Of a stretch of 64,000 nt of DNA, positions 27,036 through 41,200 are shown piece after piece. The notes under the pieces are model-generated. The model had not been told where the DNA came from and did not search any database. It was given only the letters and a program-made list of their open reading frames with translations. The stretch covers positions 136,033 to 200,032 of the forward strand of contig CAUJNA010000458.1 of NCBI GenBank assembly GCA_963377175.1. Direction: 5' to 3'. The position numbers and the translations under genes are program-made. The DNA comes from Effrenium voratum (Eukaryota; Sar; Dinophyceae; Suessiales; Symbiodiniaceae). Numbering within the stretch: the stretch's first letter is position 1; the number at the start of each line of letters is the position of its first letter.

Positions 27036-30000
27036 TGTGTTTTTGGGGGGCGGCAGGTTTGTTTTGAGAACCTTCTTGCTGGTTCTCGGTGGGCTTGTGT
27101 TTTTGGTTTGGGCAAGCCGCCTTTTGGGGCTGTTTTAAAAGCGAAGCCAATCGGACACGGCCCATAGTGGCTCCCCTTTGACACAAACCCGGGGAATGAA
27201 GGAACCAGCCGAAATTATCCATCCCTCGAAAGAAGAACCGTTTCTCACCAGTGGTCGCTTTCCTGAAAGCCAAGGAACCAGTACCAGTACCAGTACTGGT
27301 TGCAGAAAGACAAACCCTAAAGACAAATCCAAAAGACAAATCCTAAAGGTAAATCCCAAAGGTATATCCCAAAGACAAATCCCAAAAATTAATCCTAAAG
27401 ATAAATCCGAAAGATAAATCTTAAAGGCGAATCCAAAAGACAAATCCTAAAGGTAAATCCCAAAGGTATATCCCAAAGACAAATCCCAAAGGTAAATCCT
27501 AAAGATAAATCCGAAAGATAAATCTTAAAGGCGAATCCCAAAGGTAAATCCTAAAGATAAATCCGAAAGATAAATCTTAAAGGCGAATCCCAAAGGTAAA
27601 TCCTAAAGATAAATCCGAAAGATAAATCTTAAAGGCGAATCCCAAAGGTAAATCCTAAAGATAAATCCGAAAGATAAATCTTAAAGGCGAATCCTAAAGG
27701 TAAATCCTAAAGATAAATCCGAAAGATAAATCTTAAAGGCGAATCCCAAAGGTAAATCCTAAAGATAAATCCGAAAGATAAATCTTAAAGGCGAATCCCA
27801 AAGGTAAATCCTAAAGATAAATCCGAAAGATAAATCTTAAAGGCGAAAAAGATAAATCCGAAAGATAAATCTTAAAGGCGAATCCCAAAGGTAAATCCTA
27901 AAGATAAATCCGAAAGATAAATCTTAAAGGCGAATCCTAAAGGTAAATTCTAAAGATAAATCCGAAAGATAAATCTTAAAGGCGAATCCAAAAGGTAAAT
28001 CCTAAAGATAAATCCGAAAGATAAATCTTAAAGGCGAATCCCAAAGGTAAATCCTAAAGATAAATCCGAAAGATAAATCTTAAAGGCGAATCCTAAAGGT
28101 AAATCCTAAAGATAAATCCGAAAGATAAATCTTAAAGGCGAATCCCAAAGGTAAATCCTAAAGATAAATCCGCAAGATAAATCTTAAAGGCGAATCCCAA
28201 AGGTAAATCCTAAAGATAAATCCGAAAGATAAATCTTAAAGGCGAATCCCAAAGGTAAATCCTAAAGATAAATCCGAAAGATAAATGTTAAAGGCGAATC
28301 CTAAAGGTAAATCCTAAAGATAAATCCGAAAGATAAATCTTAAAGGCGAATCCCAAAGGTAAATCCTAAAGATAAATCCGAAAGATAAATCCTAAAGGCG
28401 AATCCCAAAGGTAAATCCTAAAGATAAATCCGAAAGATAAATCTTAAAGGCGAATCCCAAAGGTAAATCCTAAAGATAAATCCGAAAGATAAATCTTAAA
28501 GGCGAATCCCAAAGGTAAATCCTAAAGATAAATCCGAAAGATAAATCTTAAAGGCGAATCCCAAAGGTAAATCCTAAAGATAAATCCGAAAGATAAATCT
28601 TAAAGGCGAATCCCAAAGGTAAATCCTAAAGATAAATCCGAAAGATAAATCTTAAAGGCGAATCCTAAAGGTAAATTCTAAAGATAAATCCGAAAGATAA
28701 ATCTTAAAGGCGAATCCTAAAGGTAAATTCTAAAGATAAATTCTAAATGTAAGTCCCAAAGACAAATCTCATTTCACCTGTTGGTTTGTTGGCCCAAACA
28801 GATTGGGACACCCCGATGGAAGCCGCGCAAGGATGGCGAACGTGTAAAGATACATCGTTCCGGCAAGTGATCTCAATGAATATAGGAAGTGAAAGCTAGA
28901 AAACATATTTATAGGTTGATAGGTTCATGAAGTAAAAAGAAAAGCTCATTTCCCTTCTGGCGCGCAATCGTGGTTGTTCGGGGGATGACTTCCAGGGTGT
29001 CTTTGGAAGCTGCCTTGGCGCGATGTCTTTTTCGGGAGTGACTTTAAAGGGGCTGTCTGACGGGGATTCTGTGGGGATGTCTTTGGGGAAGTGCCGAACA
29101 GGTGGGTTTGTCTCAAACACCAGCCAATGGGTCCCATGATGCCGCGTCAGGAGGGTGGCCCCTGCACCGGCCTGTCCGACTATCCCAACGCCACCATCAC
29201 GGACTACGGGTCCATCAGCGGCGCGGATGCCATGCCACTCGGCGGTCCTTGGAAACGTCATATTTTGACCGCTCAGACTGCCTGTTTGGGGCTCATAATC
29301 TCTCCAGCAACCAGCAACAGCAACAAGGCTGAATTTGCAACTGGTCTGGTTTTGGCCCGATCTATTGGGATCACCAGGGTGCAGGGTTGTTTGCTGAATG
29401 CCTGGGGAATTGGACACATCGCCATGCGTTTGCGCCTCGAACGAGAAATGGACAATACGACTTGGAACAAGCGGTTGCTTTGCGGTGGGCGAGCTGCCCC
29501 TTGACCGGCGAACAGATGCTGTGGGCTCCTTGCGCAAAGTTCGGTGCGTGAATGCCAACCAGGGGGTTGATATGACAAAGAAGAGTGATCGTCGGCAAGG
29601 AACTAGGTGGTGCCACAGTCCATTCCCCGAGACTCAATGAGGCACCACTCCTGGAAGAGCTAATCACATGGGCCATGTGGGTCAGAACTGCCTTACCCAT
29701 GGTGAGGGTCTCTTGCTTCTGTATCCTTCAGCTCAGGCAGGTGAATGAAACTAATTTGTGCGCAAAGTTTGGCCGGAGATTCTGGGATAGCTTTTACCGG
29801 AAAATTGATCTACCAGGGTTGGCTTCCTTCTATCTCCTCTTTTGATGCTTTTGCAATTCACCTTTTGGGTGTTTTTAAGGGGAGTCGCCTTTTGGTGGGA
29901 TCATGAGGCTTGGGTTCACGTTGTCCTTCGCAAGGCGCAGAAGACGCTTGCAGAATTCGGTGCACCAATCATGTGGCCGCCGAAACCGACACTGTTCTAT

Positions 30001-33000
30001 TTTTGGGCGATTTTTCGGCTAGACTGAATAAGAATCTCGTCCAAAGCTCATTTGTGTAACAAGAATCATGACAAGAAAATATGTGGGCCAAGCATTTGTC
30101 CGGCGGATCCGTTGATGTATTTTGTCCTGAGGATGAAGGAGATCTTCCATCGGGGGCCCATCAGCTGCGGTGTGGATGCCCAGCCCTTGCTGAACTATGA
30201 GCAGGGCCGCTCGGCGTGAGAAGCTCAACCACCGTAGACAGGGCTCCTCAAATTGGATACATGGGATTCATTTCCCGTTAATTTCTTGTTAAACCGGCAC
30301 AAAAGGGCTACCCTCAAATTGGGCACGCCCACAACCAAGACCACCTGAACCATGATCAAACCCTGGGTAATTGGAGGAATGGTGCGGGACGCTCCCAACC
30401 AGAGGTAGGTGCGCCCGCCTTTTGATTCTTTGCATGGTTTTTGGTAGACCATTTCAATATCAGATTTTAATCAGCAATTCTTAAAGGCTACATCCGAAAA
30501 CCGTGCCACAAGGACATCCTCCAAGTTTCTTTCAGCTGACTGAAACGTATCCTTTAAGGCACCCTATAGAAAAACAGCTCAAATATACCAGTCAGATTAT
30601 ATGCCTGGGTGTGATCAATATCGTAGACTTCTGCAGGCGGCTGGGATGCTCAGTTTGGTTCCCAAGTTTGTTGGATTAGCGAAATGAATGCTATCGGGTT
30701 GGATTTTTTAGCCTTTAGTCTTTTGGGGAAGTGGATGGTTTGTGCCGCTACAAAAGGTGAAACCTTTTAGCCATCGAGTTTGGATTGTGTCATGCCCCCC
30801 AGCCACATGGAACCTGACTCGGGGTCTCTGGAAGACGATCTTGGCTTAAAAGCGGGGCTTCTGGTGGGTTCGGCAACGTGGACGGGAGGGTGATTCCCCC
30901 GGATGCAAAGGGGACCCTGTTTTCCGTCCCAAGCCCGTTCTTGGACCATTGTGGGCCGCCAACAAAAGGTAAGCAAACGAGCAACCGAGCAAATCTGAGG
31001 CTTCAAAGCAGCCAGAAGATTCAGATCCTTCTTTTCAAGCCAAGGCATCACGACGGACGAGGGCGAGTCCGTGGACCATGTGGTCTCCGTGGTGGGCTGG
31101 GGCACCGACAAGAAGCAGGGCATGCGCCTGCGCCGCGTTAGGGCAACAAGAGACGTTTCCGTAAAGTGGGTCTGTGTGAACAAAAAGGGATTTGCTCCTT
31201 TTAAAGAGGCTCATTTTTCTTGCGGGTTTTCTTTGAACCTCCAGAAGACTTCCCAATTTAGAGCAGGTGGCATTGCCCTTTCAAACCGCAAACATGGGCA
31301 AGAAAGGCACCATATTAACCTGTAGATCATTTGTGGCTCGAGTTGAAAAACTCCTGCATGGAACGTTTGGGGCTTTTTGGATCGGAACCCTCAGGCATCC
31401 TTCGGGGGGAAGCCAGGTCGACCCCAGCTGATTAGGGGGGTGTTTCTGGGTTTCGTGGGGAATCGGCGCTTAGGGGGAACAACCCTCTGTTCATAGACTG
31501 AGGTTGATGAATTCTCTTCAAAAACCCAAATGGCCAATCCACGACAGCAGTTCATGTAGGGGGGTGGCTTGGTTAGACTGCCGTTCAGACAGTCTCACAG
31601 AAACACATCTTTGCAAGACATGATCATTTCACACAGAGATTAAATCATCCCATATGATTGGTTTAGGGACCCAACAGTCGATGTGTGATGCTTCAATTTG
31701 CGCAGAGCCCCTGTTCAACACCTAGCTGCTAGCTTAGAAGCTGCAAGCACACTCCTAAATGGTTTTGTCTCCACCACAAACCGCAAACGTGGGTGATTAA
31801 CCCCTGGATGTTCCTTCAAAGCACCCCTAAAAGGGGACCCCAAGGGGTCCTTCTCAGCCCCGCAAACATCGCCCCGCCAAGACGAAGCTCACTGTAACGT
31901 GGCCCCAAGGGCGATGATTGAATCTGCCAAACGAAGGAAGTGCAGGACCGTGTAAGCTTCGCCGGCCGGCGCGGACCCCTAAACCCGACACCAGATGTGC
32001 GCCTGCGCACGCGCGTGTGAGGTACTGGATCGTGCGTAACTCCTGGGGTGAGTTCTGGGGTGAGATGGGCTACTTCCGCGTGGCCAAGGGCGCCTTGAAG
32101 TTGGAGGACAGGGTGCCAGCGTTGTGGCAAGACCCTGGTATCAATTGATCGCCTCCCCCTACGGGCAAGCCTTTTCTTCGATTTCGAATTTCTAAGTTGA
32201 TGTTTGGTTGTTTTTTCAAGAGAAGTCACTTGGGGAAAAACGGACTCTATTCTGGTCCAAAACAATGGGTGGGAACGATCAGAAACAGATGTCACAGATG
32301 TCCCTTCAAAGGAACATGCTGTATCGACTTAAGCTCGTTTCAACTTGTCGAACGACTTCGGTTTCAGGAGCAGTGCTCCTGGGCGGTGCCCGGCTCCTTC
32401 ACCGCGCAGGAGAAGGACAACCAGGCGCCTTTTTCGTTTGTCAAGCCCAGTGACGTGAAGCGGATGTATGTGTATATATATATATATATACATACACGCA
32501 TATTTATATATACACATATTTAACACCTACATTTAACATTATGTACATAGATATCGGTGTAGTCTGATTAAGAGTTGACCGTACGCCAACCACCACTTCC
32601 AACAAACAACACTAATATGATATAGGCTGGGCCCACGCGGAACGGCACCGAACACAACTACCCCGAAACCCTTTTGTGGCCTCCGAAAATGTAACAGTTG
32701 TAGCCGCAAGCAACTCGTAAACAGGATGTACCCAGTATATATGCATGTACATATATATATATATATATATACGTGTGTGTGTGTGACCAACTCGAAATGT
32801 GTTTGATGTTCTACTCGAATTGGGTCATTCGACTCCCTTGGCATTTAACCATGTGTGTGGGCGTGTGCGTGAGAGTGTGCGTGAGAGTGTACGTGTGTGA
32901 TTGTTTTGAGGAAGCCAGGGGTTCCGGGATGTTAAAGGGGAGGGCATTGGGATCCTATGATTTGTGTCTTTGGAGTTTGTTTCCGTCCAAATCCCGAGCT

Positions 33001-33565
33001 TGACACGTACCCAGTCAGGCAATAAGGGGATGCAAGGATGCGCAGATGAGGGGGTAAGGGGATACGGGGATGAGGAGATAAGCGGATGAGGTGATGAGGG
33101 GGGAAGCAGACAAAGCAGGGTGCAGCGAATTTTGTCAAGCACATAGGAAGCTGGTTGGGTATGATTGCCTGCCAGCGTTCGCAGGCAATCATGTTTGAAC
33201 ATCGGATGGTGCGGCAGATACTTTGAAGCCGGGAGCCATCAAAATGTGACCCATCCTGGAACCTGGAAACAATTTGATCCTCGCTCAACCAAGGGCTCAA
33301 ACAGTTACGGCTGCGGTGCAGCCAAGCGTCTGACATGCTTCATAGGGCAACCGATTGTTGAGCATCCACAGGGCTCCTCGTGATGGAAAAGTTGAACCTG
33401 ACATCCACAAAGTCCAATCATGATTACTTCCGACGGATCAGCATTTCCTTTGATTGGAGAACATGGGATTGTTTGGCGGAGGGCTCGGGCTCCGGCAAAA
33501 CACATCAGGTCCACTGCCACGAGGGTGGCGACAACTGCAAGCCGGCAGCGCAGCTGGTGGTCTAA
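22164..33565 (+). CDS. CTSZ: Cathepsin X/Z-like cysteine protease, copy 3
   Basis: Exons: 22164-22244 (tentative), 23334-23441, 24419-24533, 25194-25303, 26677-26754, 26858-26929, 29151-29233, 30132-30205, 31045-31123, 32022-32112, 32368-32454, 33509-33565. Exons are intact and nearly identical to copies 1 and 2, with the catalytic triad residues kept. Intron 5 (26930-29150) is about 2.2 kb instead of about 0.65 kb because it holds a long TG tract and a private 1.4-kb minisatellite. Splice signals are the same as in the other copies, so a full-length product is expected if the long intron is still removed. Confidence 0.88.
26945..27040 (+). repeat. Expanded TG microsatellite, intron 5, unit 3
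   Basis: About 44 TG units with one TTTG interruption near the 3' end; the longest TG tract in the window. Confidence 0.97.
27310..28760 (+). repeat. Private AT-rich minisatellite (52-bp unit made of four 13-bp subunits)
   Basis: The region is built from AAATCCTAAAGAT-like 13-mers arranged as a higher-order period of about 52 bp, repeated about 25 times with few substitutions. The other units have only about three of the 13-mers at this place (for example 3597-3635). It lies in intron 5 of copy 3. Confidence 0.95.
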
Positions 33566-35251
33566 ACCAATGGCCGACTAGACGGTGCGGCCGAATGTGC
33601 GCTGTGTGAGTTTTGGCCATGGCACATGTGCGACCGTGCCACAAATTTATCAATTTTGGGAGCTCGCTCGCCGTTCCCCTTGGCGGATTCTTGGCTCGCC
33701 ATCGGGGAAAAATCGGCGCGGCCGGCCGGTTGGTCACCCTCTCGCAGAATCAGGCAGTTGATTCCAGGAGAATTGCCAGCAGAATGGGGAATTGCAATTC
33801 TTCCAGTGCAAAAGGGAGCATATTGTTTGTAGTTTGCTGGCACGCATTACTCCCCAAATCAACACCGATCCCGAAAAGGGTGGGCCCAAAAAGGGAGCTT
33901 CGTCCATGGTTACTTTTTGGGTTCCAGGTGAATCCGCACGGGGGTAAACATCCCAGAGACCTTGTGGAGACAGCTGCGAATTGACAGCAGCGGTGTTGTC
34001 AAAGTCAGCAACTGGGGGTGCTTCCCTTTCCTCAACTGCGGACTCAAGGGGTGACTTTGACAATTGTAAAACGATGGGTCCAGTTTTAGGTGTTATGTTT
34101 GCTGGAAGAGTGGTTCATGGCGGCCTGCAAAATCGACTTGCCCCTTCGCCTCGCGATACACACAGCTGAGAAACCGAGAAGACTACTACCTGTCTAAAGC
34201 TGGTTCTACGTCCTTGGGGTAGGGGTTGATGATATGAATCCTTAGGTTAGGCCAACCATGACAAGGATTGTATTGTTTGCAGAGTACCCTTTTCAAGTTG
34301 GTTCAAAGGAAAAGGAAGACCACATCTTTGGGTCCCTTTTCCCTTTGACGCACGCGCTGAAGCATAAACTGACTTGGAGCTTACATGCGACGCGAATATT
34401 GCGGGCTGTCTCTCCATGTCATGAAACCAATGAGTCACTGAGTTTGACTCTCGTGGTCCGAGAAAAGTCCGCCAGGTTGCAGAAAGAGCCGTTGCGGTTG
34501 AGCACAGCAATAAACACGAGCCTTCAGGGTTTCGCACAAGCATTGCCAGCCATGGCAATTCATGAATCAAACCGGGGGATAACGTTCCCAATGAATTCCA
34601 GGTGGGACGTGTCCTTTTTTTCCGGCAGATCGGCTCAAGTTCGCCTTGCTCCCTCAGTCCTTGCGAAGCATGAAGCTGTTCAAGGCAGGGAGTGGCGGGA
34701 AAGGCCGAACACGGCTGCATATCATTCTAGGGCACTCCGCTGCAAATTATGATGGACTCATGGACCCCAAAGGGTCTTCCAAGAAGGGATCTCCCCCTCA
34801 ACAAAATGGCTTTTTGGGTTCCATATTGGTCTGCAGAAGAGTAACTTCCCATTCTTTCCAGGAATCCTTCTTTCCGGCAAACAACATATCAGGGCAACCG
34901 ACGGGAGTTTGCACATGGCAACGCTTGACAAGAATCACGAATCAACCGCGAGAATTATCGTCCTATTGCGATACCCATACTCCACATCTGACTCTTCATT
35001 TGGTCGGGTGTTGCTGGACTTCCGGCACGCGGGTGTTTTGGAGCAACCCAAAGGGAGACCACCGGGAAACCGAACGACAAATCCATTTTGTGAGTTCATC
35101 CCGCGAAAAGAGCCCTATCTTCAAGACGCAGAACTTCAGCTATCTTAAAAACACCTGCTGTTGCTTGCAGGCTTGCTGCTTTGAAGGGAAAGCAAGGGAG
35201 AGAACTGCCATTTTGGGGTCCCGGTCCCTCTACGCCCGACGAGAACTCCAG

Positions 35252-38200
35252 GCCGCCGCATTTGGTCTCCTGGCCGCCGCCCAAGAGGACGCCCGCCGCA
35301 CCTCCGAGCTGCTGCCCCGCGAGGCGGCCCGTGCATTGTTTTGGCTTAAATGTGACCGAAATCAGGTTGCTCCTGTGAGGTTGCTTGGTTTAGGGAAGCC
35401 AAAAGGAAACCCGAAGCCATTCTTGAGCAGATGTTCCGTTCGATGTGATATAAATTGGCTAATTCCTGGTATGAGCAGCGCCCAAAAAACCCATTGGCCA
35501 TTTAAGCAGACGGTCCTGCCATATTGCCTGGGTGCAAAAATAGGGGCTGCTGCGGTTTCCTTTGGGTTTCCCTTCAAAACAGTTCAAATGGCACATTTGG
35601 TCAATACGAGGGGCTCAATAATTGCGTGCACTATTATCTTGTGATTTTAGGGGGGGAGGGATGGGGGAGGGCGGGTATGATCATGAGTTAATTTGGTTTG
35701 AAGTACAACCCCATTCACCCTGGCAAGCAGTTTGGGGGGGTACTTGAAAAGGTTCCCTTTTGAATGGTTCCCTGGTTTTGCCACAGCCATTTCATTGAAA
35801 CTTGGGCCCCAAACAACCCTACCTTGGCTTGAACCCCGGCTGCCACTTCGTTAGAAAAGTTAGAATCTAATTCGCAGCCCTCCCTCCGCAAGCCCTCCCC
35901 CCCCATCCCCCACCCCACCATACACCCCACCCTTCCTTTTACCCCCCCCCCCCTGTACAAGGGTGTGTGTTCAAGAGTGTGTGTGTGTGTGTGTCAAACT
36001 TGGGGAAAGCCAGGTTGGTGTTCTTTTGGTTTTCTTTTGACATCAACCATGCAGGCCAGGAAGGGCAATGTGGGTGCGGTGTTAAAGGTGCCCTCTTGGG
36101 TCAAAGGGAAACCGAAGGAAATCGACCATCCGAAGGGCTCCCTTATGTGTTTCACCTTGGTTTAAATGGAAACCCGAAGGAATACACCATTTTCTTGGTC
36201 CCTCCAGTTTGACACATGGGTGTAAAATTAGGTGCCAAGCCTCAAAAAGATGAGAGAACCCACCCAAGATGGTTGTTTTCCTTTTAGTTTCCCTTTGAAA
36301 CCACAACAAACAAGCTACCGAGCCTCCAAAAAAGACACGCCCACCTTTTATCCTGGTTTATATCGTTCTTTTGGGGTCCCTCTACCCATGGCGACCGACC
36401 CATCCACCACTCCCCGCGGGTCCCGACTCAGGAGGCTGAGAAGCTGGGGGTGGTCTGGCGCGGCAACGCCTCGGAGCAGAGCTCTCACGAGCTGCTGGGA
36501 GACGTGGAGATGCCGTCGGAGTTCACGTGGTGCGACAAGGTGGGGGGGGTTTTCGGTACGTTTCACTTGCTGGTGCTCAGGGAATGAGGGAATGGCCCTT
36601 AGAGGAAGCCACCAGTTGGATGGTTTATTTCGGGCCATTCCCTCAGTCCCTGCTGAGCAGCAAGTTTAAGGTTGGCTTCAAGGCAAGGCACGAAAAAGGC
36701 AACAGTTGGGGTCCACCTTGTTTTGAGGGTACCCTCTTGCAGCGCGAATTGCCATTTGGGGGACACGTCTTTTGCTGTGATCTGCGTCAAGCCCTCGCCG
36801 TGCTCGAGGAGCAATCGCTGCGTATGAAGCGCCGTGGACATAAGATTTACACCGTGTCACACACTCGACGCACTGAAACTGATCGCCAAAGCAGCGCGTA
36901 CGTTTTCCCCCCGCAAGTGGCGCCACGGTCCTCGGGCGTCGCCGTTTTACGGGAGGAGGCTCAGGCTCAGGACCTGTCCTGGACATCGACCTGTGACTCT
37001 CAATTGTCATGGTGCAGCCACGAAGTTCGCTGGAAGATGCGGTCTGTCCAACTGCCACATGCAGCGCATCGACTGCGCCAACTCACTGCTGATCCGAAAC
37101 TGGATGCGGCCGGCGTCCCGCAAAGCGAGGGGTGTGGTGCGTGATGCACAATTTGAATGGCTCAGGGCCGAGCTTGCACAGCGCATGCCCCCCGAAGCAG
37201 TTCGCAGAGTCCTTGAGAGAGATGGCTAAGGATGCTGGCAACGAAACATGAATTTGCGCAGCAATCTCAAGCATGTCAGGCGGGCACCTGAAAGGGAAGC
37301 CCAAAAACTTGCCACAGTTTGCCAGAAAGCGCGCTGAATAGGTCTGATATGTCAAGGCTTGTCATTACCGCATGGTTGCTCTGTTTGTACGGTGGTGTTG
37401 TGTGCTGCAAACAACACACATTACAGGAACGTCTTCTATAGCTTTTGTTTTTGTTTGTGGCCTTTAACATCAGCTGGCATCAAACCGCCAATTTCGGCTG
37501 GTGGCCGTTGGGAGGACGGCAAGAACTACTGCACCATGTCCCGCAACCAGCACATCCCCCAGTATTGCGGCAGTTGCTGGGCCCATGGAGCAATTTCAGC
37601 TCTGGGCGACCGCATCAAGATCGCCCGCCGCTTGAAGCATAGGATCTGAACAATGTCAGAGCTGTTGTTTTTCTTTTCGGTTTGGGAGATTATCAGAAGT
37701 GTAGAGTAGTTGAAGGAGTGGTGCGAAGGAATTTGAACCGGGTCAGGACACAAACCAAGCAAAGGCGTCCCAAAAACGGGTCAACGCAAGACACACTCAG
37801 AACGACGACTGCTAGAGAAGTCAACCGGAAGATACTAAAGGTGTAGCACAATCCGCAAGTAAAGGGTCCGACATAATCACGCAAGTTGATTTTCCCCAAA
37901 GTCTCAAACACTGACATCCAAAACAACAAACAACTTCACCTTACAACCAAAGCCAAACCACCCAACCACTTCATCAAAGTTTTCTCCTCTCAACTGTCCC
38001 CGGCCCCAACCGATGTGTGGTACACTCAATCACAAGGAGAACTTCATGCAGGTTGGCTATGAAGTTTAATGGGGAGCCAGCAAACACACGCGGTTGGTGG
38101 ACATGAATCCCCACCGAAGTCTGACGACGTCCACTAGAGGGTTCCCCTGAGAAAATTCAACAACCAAAACCCAGATCAACATTACCCTCTAAATCATGGC

Positions 38201-41200
38201 TTGAAAGGAAGCCACCGGGACGCAAAAGTCGTTTTGATATCTCCACACATGTTCACTTGGGACCCAGAAAAACACAACATCCCAGTGAGTAACAACCAGT
38301 TAGCACATGGAACCCAAACTGTGGCCGACTCATTTCCTGGGCAACCTCCAAATGAAGTCTAACTGAAGCCATTGGATGCGTATGCGGTATGTTAATTCAT
38401 TTACCAGGGCTACGACTCAAACGCGCCAAGAGCGCCCAGGACAGGGCGCGGGCGTGGACATCAACCTGGCGGTCCAGCACCTGCTGAACTGCGGAGGTGT
38501 TGGCACCTGCAAGGGCGGGACCGTGGATGGGCCCTACCAGTGGCTCAAGGCGGGAGACCTCGCGAGGCGTCGCTTTGTGTCTGTCAAGGGAACATAGCGT
38601 CCACAACCCCAATTTGCCCTTTTGGTAAAGTGGTTCTACTTGCATTGTAAAGGGTCTGTAGTACGGCCTATGTGCGCGCCTTTATGACCCTGTTCGTAGA
38701 ACCACAAGTCAACGGTTTTCTTCGCTATCGGTTTGTCTCTCTCTCAAAGGGGACCTTCAGAATGATCGGTTTCCTTTGGTTTCCCCTTTCAATCCAACCC
38801 AAAAAGGTACCCTCCAACAAGACACCTATGTCTGCCTCTTTTGTGGAGCGGTTCCACCCATTCGGGGGTGAACTGAGCACAAAGCCGTGATGTAGCTCCT
38901 TTACCAGAGGATCCAATGGTTATTTCCGATTTTGGAATTACTGTAGAACTTGCAGATACATGAGCCGCTGATAACAGTCTATTTGGTCAATGAACTACTT
39001 GTGTCTCAATTACGGGAAGCCACTGACTAAGGGACTAAGGGGGCTCAACCATGGGAAATCCGTCACCGAGGCCAGGCTGCATTCATGAACGATTTGGGGA
39101 GGTTTAAGATCTATGAGGTTGATTGGGAGCCTTTTCAGTGGGATCTTATTGAAATTCGTTTTCTTTTTAAATTTCCCAAGAATCAAACACGACTTTCAGT
39201 GGGCAAAAGCTGCGGTCAAGAGGCTCTGATCCGGGCTGAAAGCGAGCATGGTGGAAGGTTGAAGATATTGCTCGGGGGTGCTTTTGGGGCAAGTAAAAGG
39301 GTCTTTTGACCAAGGAAGACATAAAACCTGCGGACACTACTCTTGGTTCCTCAAGAGGGCGTGAACATTTGGTGCCCTCATTTCTCATCAGGAAATTTAG
39401 GGTTATGACTCAAGCTGCTGTGGGTTATGAAAGGGTTCCCTATATTTCCCCTCTTGGTGGCTTTAAAAGTAACCCTTTGGGCCAATCCAAAGTGAGTTTC
39501 TTCCGGGGTGATGCGTAAAAAGGAAAGGGGAACTCATGTGTGTTTTTGAGGGTACCCTTTTTGCGGTGGCTCTGAAGGGACACAACTAACGCCAGCCATT
39601 TTTTTGGATGCTGAGATTTGTGCCTGTCAAAAGGGCATGGGACAATTTGGAGCCCGTCGCCCATTCCGCGAGGAAATTCGGGTGACCAAAGGGTGGCTAT
39701 TGATGCACGAACTCCTGCACCAAGTGGGATGGTTTGAGCCCCTATGGTTGATGAACCTGCCACCCGGTGCCTGGCGTGGAGTGTTGTCCATGACAACTCA
39801 ACACCTGAAATCAGGCATCTCTTTTGAGAGGGGACATATGGGTATGTGTCAAGATGTTGCTACTCCCAAGAAATGGGCTTCGGGTGTCCTTGTGGCTTCA
39901 CTTGAAACAAAGAAGAGAGGTGCCTAAGAAATTTGTATTAAATAGGAAGCCCCTTGAAGAGTCGGTGGACATAACTCCCCGACAGGAAGGTCCCCAAAGG
40001 CAGCCACCCGCGCCCCGAGGGCATCTCAGAGAAGGGCACGGGCATCAGCTACGAGACCTCCAACCCCTACGTGGCCTGCAGCTCGGACTCCTCTGAGGCG
40101 GGTCTAAACGGGGAAAACCGAAGGCTGGAAGCGACTGAAGGCCATGGGTGCCCGTGGGAAACGGTTTGGCTCCCAGTTGCCCAATTGGTGGTGCCCGTTA
40201 TTTTTCTCCATTTTTTGGGAAGGGTTCCGAATTTAACGTCAACCAACCAAAAATGATGCGGTTTCTTTTTCATGGCCACCGGGCATCTGTTTGAAGAACG
40301 GTTCTGTCCGAGACGCCAAAAGGTTGAGCCTGAGCTGTTGCGGAGGCGCAGGCTTGGAAATGCCTGAGCTCTGATCATGTTCCCGTGCTTGAGTCAAATT
40401 GGAAAGACCATGTTCAAGAGGTAAGCAATAAGTTTGGCTCCTCTCTTTGGCCAAAAAAGACGGGAGTGATTTGCGTCTTTTTGGGGGCATTCCGTTTTGG
40501 GGCTTTGGGGGGAACCTGAAAAATGACCCGCCAACCACCGGAGGGCTTCTGCCCCCACGTGGACACCTCCTGCAAGCCGGTGAACGTGGCACGCACCTGC
40601 GGCAGCTTCTCCCAGGCACCGACGCGACGGCTAAGGGCGGCAGGTTTGTTTTGATAGCCCCCAGCCTGGTTTCTTGCTGGTTCTCGGCAGGGCTTGTGTT
40701 TTTGGATTGGGCAAGCCGCCTTTTGAGGCTGCAAAAAAGCGAAACCAAACGGAAACCGCCCAGAGTGGCTCCCCTTTGACACAAACCCAGGGAATGAAAG
40801 AACCATCCCTGGAAAGAAGAGCCATCGGAGAGAGAGCGTTTCTCACCATTTGTGCTCGCTTTACTGAAAGCCAAGGCATCGGCGACCGCCATTTCTCCTT
40901 TTGGTCTATTGGCCCAAACAGATTGGGACAACCCTATGGAAGCCGCACAAGGATACGATGCCGAAAGACGTATAAAGATACATCTTTCCTGCAAATGATC
41001 TCAATGAAGATAGGAAAGTGAAAGCTGGAAAACGTCTGAATAGGTTAATAGGTTCATAAAGTAAGAAGAGAAGCTCATTTCCCTTCTGGCGTGAAATCGT
41101 GGTTGTTTGGGGATGACTTCCAGGGTGTCTTTGGAAGCTGCCTTGGCGCGTGTCTTTTTTGGGAGTGGCTTTAAAGGGCTATCTGCCGGGGATTCTGTGG

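Larger units (their letters stand above)
23722..36819 (+). repeat. Tandem array unit 3
   Basis: Third unit, 13.10 kb. The extra length is mainly the private minisatellite at about 27310-28760 and a longer TG tract at about 26945-27040. A deletion of about 150 bp in intron 2 (at about 25095) is also private. Confidence 0.93.

Noticed and set aside
27310..28760. CRISPR-like regular repeat.
   Set aside because: There are no unique spacers; it is a nested 13/52-bp minisatellite in an intron.
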